Source: Erythrobacter litoralis (GTDB taxonomy: Bacteria > Pseudomonadota > Alphaproteobacteria > Sphingomonadales > Sphingomonadaceae). Taken from it: a DNA stretch of 64,000 nucleotides. The notes beneath the pieces were generated by a model that was not told the origin of the DNA, ran no database searches, and saw only the letters and a program-made list of their open reading frames with translations. Shown here piece after piece: positions 63,300-64,000 of the stretch (the first letter of the stretch is position 1; every line of letters begins with the position of its first letter). The position numbers and the translations under genes were made by a program. The DNA is taken from positions 186,001 through 250,000 of the forward strand of contig NZ_CP017057.1 in the NCBI RefSeq assembly GCF_001719165.1. Direction: 5' to 3'.

Positions 63300-64000
63300 A
63301 TGACCGCAAACTCGCGCCGCACCTTCGCCATCATCTCGCACCCCGACGCGGGGAAAACGACGCTCACGGAAAAGCTGCTGCTGCAGGGCGGAGCGATCCA
63401 CCTTGCGGGCGAGGTGAAGGCGCGCGGACAGGCGCGGCGCGCCCGGTCGGACTGGATGAAGATAGAACAGCAGCGCGGCATCTCGGTCACGAGCTCGGTG
63501 ATGACCTTCGAGAAGGAATACGGGGGCGAGACAATCACCTTCAACCTGCTCGACACGCCGGGGCACGAGGATTTCTCCGAGGACACCTATCGCACCCTGA
63601 CCGCGGTCGACAGCGCGGTCATGGTGATCGACGCTGCCAAGGGGATTGAGCCGCAGACGAGGAAGCTGTTCGAGGTCTGCCGCTTGCGCTCGGTCCCGAT
63701 CATTACCTTCATCAACAAGGTCGACCGCGAAGGGCGCGACCCGTTCGAGACATTGGACGAGGTCGCCGACATGCTCGCGCTCGACGTAAGCCCGCAGAGC
63801 TGGCCGGTCGGCATGGGCGGGCAGTTCCAGGGCATTCTCGATTTCGCGAGCGGCACGGTATGCCGCCCGGAAGGCCCGTCCAAGGAATTCCTCGGCAAGC
63901 GCGACGAGAACCCCGATATTCCCGAAAACTTCGCCGAAGAGGCCGAACTCGCGCAGGTCGGCTATCCCGAATTCGACCCCGAGGCCTATCGCAACGGCGA
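63300..64000 (+). CDS. prfC: Peptide chain release factor 3 (RF3), 3' end outside window
   Basis: The first 233 codons of a translational GTPase are present; the frame is open at the right edge. The P-loop [10 protein letters not shown] is close to the N-terminus, with switch [11 protein letters not shown] and N-K-V-D as further GTP motifs. [12 protein letters not shown] is the RF3-specific switch I segment, separating it from EF-G. RF3 removes RF1 and RF2 from the ribosome after termination. It is divergent from the coiled-coil gene. Confidence 0.95.
   Translation, partial: MTANSRRTFAIISHPDAGKTTLTEKLLLQGGAIHLAGEVKARGQARRARSDWMKIEQQRGISVTSSVMTFEKEYGGETITFNLLDTPGHEDFSEDTYRTLTAVDSAVMVIDAAKGIEPQTRKLFEVCRLRSVPIITFINKVDREGRDPFETLDEVADMLALDVSPQSWPVGMGGQFQGILDFASGTVCRPEGPSKEFLGKRDENPDIPENFAEEAELAQVGYPEFDPEAYRNG

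Noticed and set aside
1..64000. Defence system, prophage, secretion system or biosynthetic cluster beyond the fimbrial locus
   Set aside because: No nuclease/methylase pairs, phage structural genes, NRPS/PKS or retron-like elements were recognised. All other regions are housekeeping or ordinary metabolic genes.

Overview
The window is a GC-rich alphaproteobacterial chromosome segment. It most resembles a sphingomonad of the Erythrobacter type. Grounds: a MipZ-type division-plane ATPase instead of a MinCDE system, a petABC bc1 operon, a cysD / cysN-cysC fusion / cysQ sulfate-activation operon, a tonB-exbB-exbD-exbD operon, and a catabolic cluster with a Rieske oxygenase, short-chain dehydrogenases and a glutathione transferase. 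The genus is inferred from gene content and style, not from a marker gene.

Layout. 1-6.1 kb: catabolic cluster (Rieske dioxygenase alpha subunit, cut by the window edge; SDR; MFS carrier; SDR; GST; acyl-CoA dehydrogenase). 6.2-10.7 kb: two bacterial-PH membrane proteins, a small GNAT protein, threonine aldolase and a DMT exporter. 10.8-15.1 kb: an SDR epimerase, aminopeptidase N and PgeF. 15.4-18.4 kb: bc1 complex petABC with a clear terminator. 18.4-25.3 kb: apt, a Na+/H+ antiporter with a TrkA-like domain, an OmpA-like lipoprotein and the sulfate-activation operon.

25.3-34.1 kb is the accessory part and has visibly lower GC. A 626-bp gap is followed by an archaic (spore-coat-U type) chaperone-usher locus: major pilin, chaperone, usher, tip protein. 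A small secreted two-cysteine protein lies opposite, then a LysR pseudogene and tRNA-Gly(TCC). The usher is the most unusual object in the window. It is 1571 residues, about twice the normal length. The extra N-terminal ~800 residues include an almost perfect 816-bp in-frame tandem duplication. Each copy ends in a module resembling the usher's own N-terminal domain.

34.2-38.1 kb: panC, mipZ, a membrane J-domain protein and phosphomannomutase/phosphoglucomutase. 38.2-43.1 kb: a small secreted peptide, a BON-domain protein, a ligase-associated-type DEXH helicase and a double-DTG aspartyl protease. 43.2-46.0 kb: the TonB system. 46.4-51.6 kb: hypotheticals, homoserine dehydrogenase, GlpX and a DUF6544-like protein. 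51.7-56.3 kb: prs, an AraC regulator, a HisN-type phosphatase, an SDR and a GGCT-like protein. 56.5-62.8 kb: rpmI-rplT and pheS-pheT, separated by a tandem pair of paralogous AraC regulators. The window ends in prfC, cut by the right edge.

No CRISPR array, insertion sequence, prophage or defence island was seen. Starts were moved downstream from the longest open frame where a Shine-Dalgarno sequence, a stop/start overlap or family alignment favoured it.
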